DNA from: an uncultured Aeromonadales bacterium
GTDB lineage: Bacteria; Pseudomonadota; Gammaproteobacteria; Enterobacterales; Succinivibrionaceae
DNA: 5,831 bases
Direction of reading: 5' to 3'
Assembly: GCA_902796095.1 (NCBI GenBank)
Contig: CADBNP010000138.1
Location: 1 to 5,831, forward strand
A program made the position numbers and the translations under genes. Of this stretch, positions 5,809 to 5,831 are shown in pieces; the stretch's first letter is position 1; every line of letters begins with the position of its first letter. Under the pieces are notes generated by a model. That model saw only the letters and a program-made list of their open reading frames with translations, had not been told where the DNA came from and did not search any database.

Positions 5809-5831
5809 ATCGTGCAGATCGTTGCTGCAGG

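Overview
The window holds four confidently recognised protein genes and one doubtful small ORF. The likely host is a gammaproteobacterium: the SuhB protein follows E. coli SuhB closely from end to end (comparison from memory). NifU and NifS are both close to the Azotobacter vinelandii proteins, and no nitrogenase gene is visible. That pair is often the housekeeping iron-sulfur assembly system of anaerobes and microaerophiles, so an anaerobic gut or rumen gammaproteobacterium of the Succinivibrionaceae kind would fit. This assignment is an inference of modest confidence.

Layout. Positions 1-399 are non-coding and AT-rich. The first 100 bases carry two near-identical 16-bp dyads (TATCAC-N4-GTGATA) whose centres are 42 bp apart, flanking a possible leftward promoter for a gene beyond the left edge. 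An extended -10 element just upstream of nifU is the best promoter candidate for the nifU-nifS operon. nifU (400-1455) and nifS (1452-2663) overlap by ATGA and end at a strong hairpin terminator (2691-2720). Positions 2721-2910 are rich in small hairpins and palindromes and lead into a 63-codon ORF with a good ribosome binding site and a GTG start (2911-3102), which converges on suhB.

On the minus strand, suhB (3094-3954) encodes an inositol-monophosphatase-family protein with an unusual charged insertion between its two catalytic motifs. Its likely promoter lies about 140 bp upstream, overlapped by a CRP-like sequence. After a 371-bp gap, also on the minus strand, comes a sodium:solute symporter gene (4326-5798) of unknown substrate.

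Functionally, NifS draws sulfur from cysteine and NifU assembles Fe-S clusters with it. In E. coli suhB lies close to the iscRSUA cluster. Here nifUS occupies the equivalent neighbourhood, which suggests, but does not prove, that NifUS has replaced Isc. The symporter has no evident functional link to the other genes. No mobile element, CRISPR array, tRNA or rRNA was found, and I see no clear new multi-gene system. The most interesting unexplained signals are the paired operators at the left edge, the structured 2690-2910 region and the SuhB insertion.
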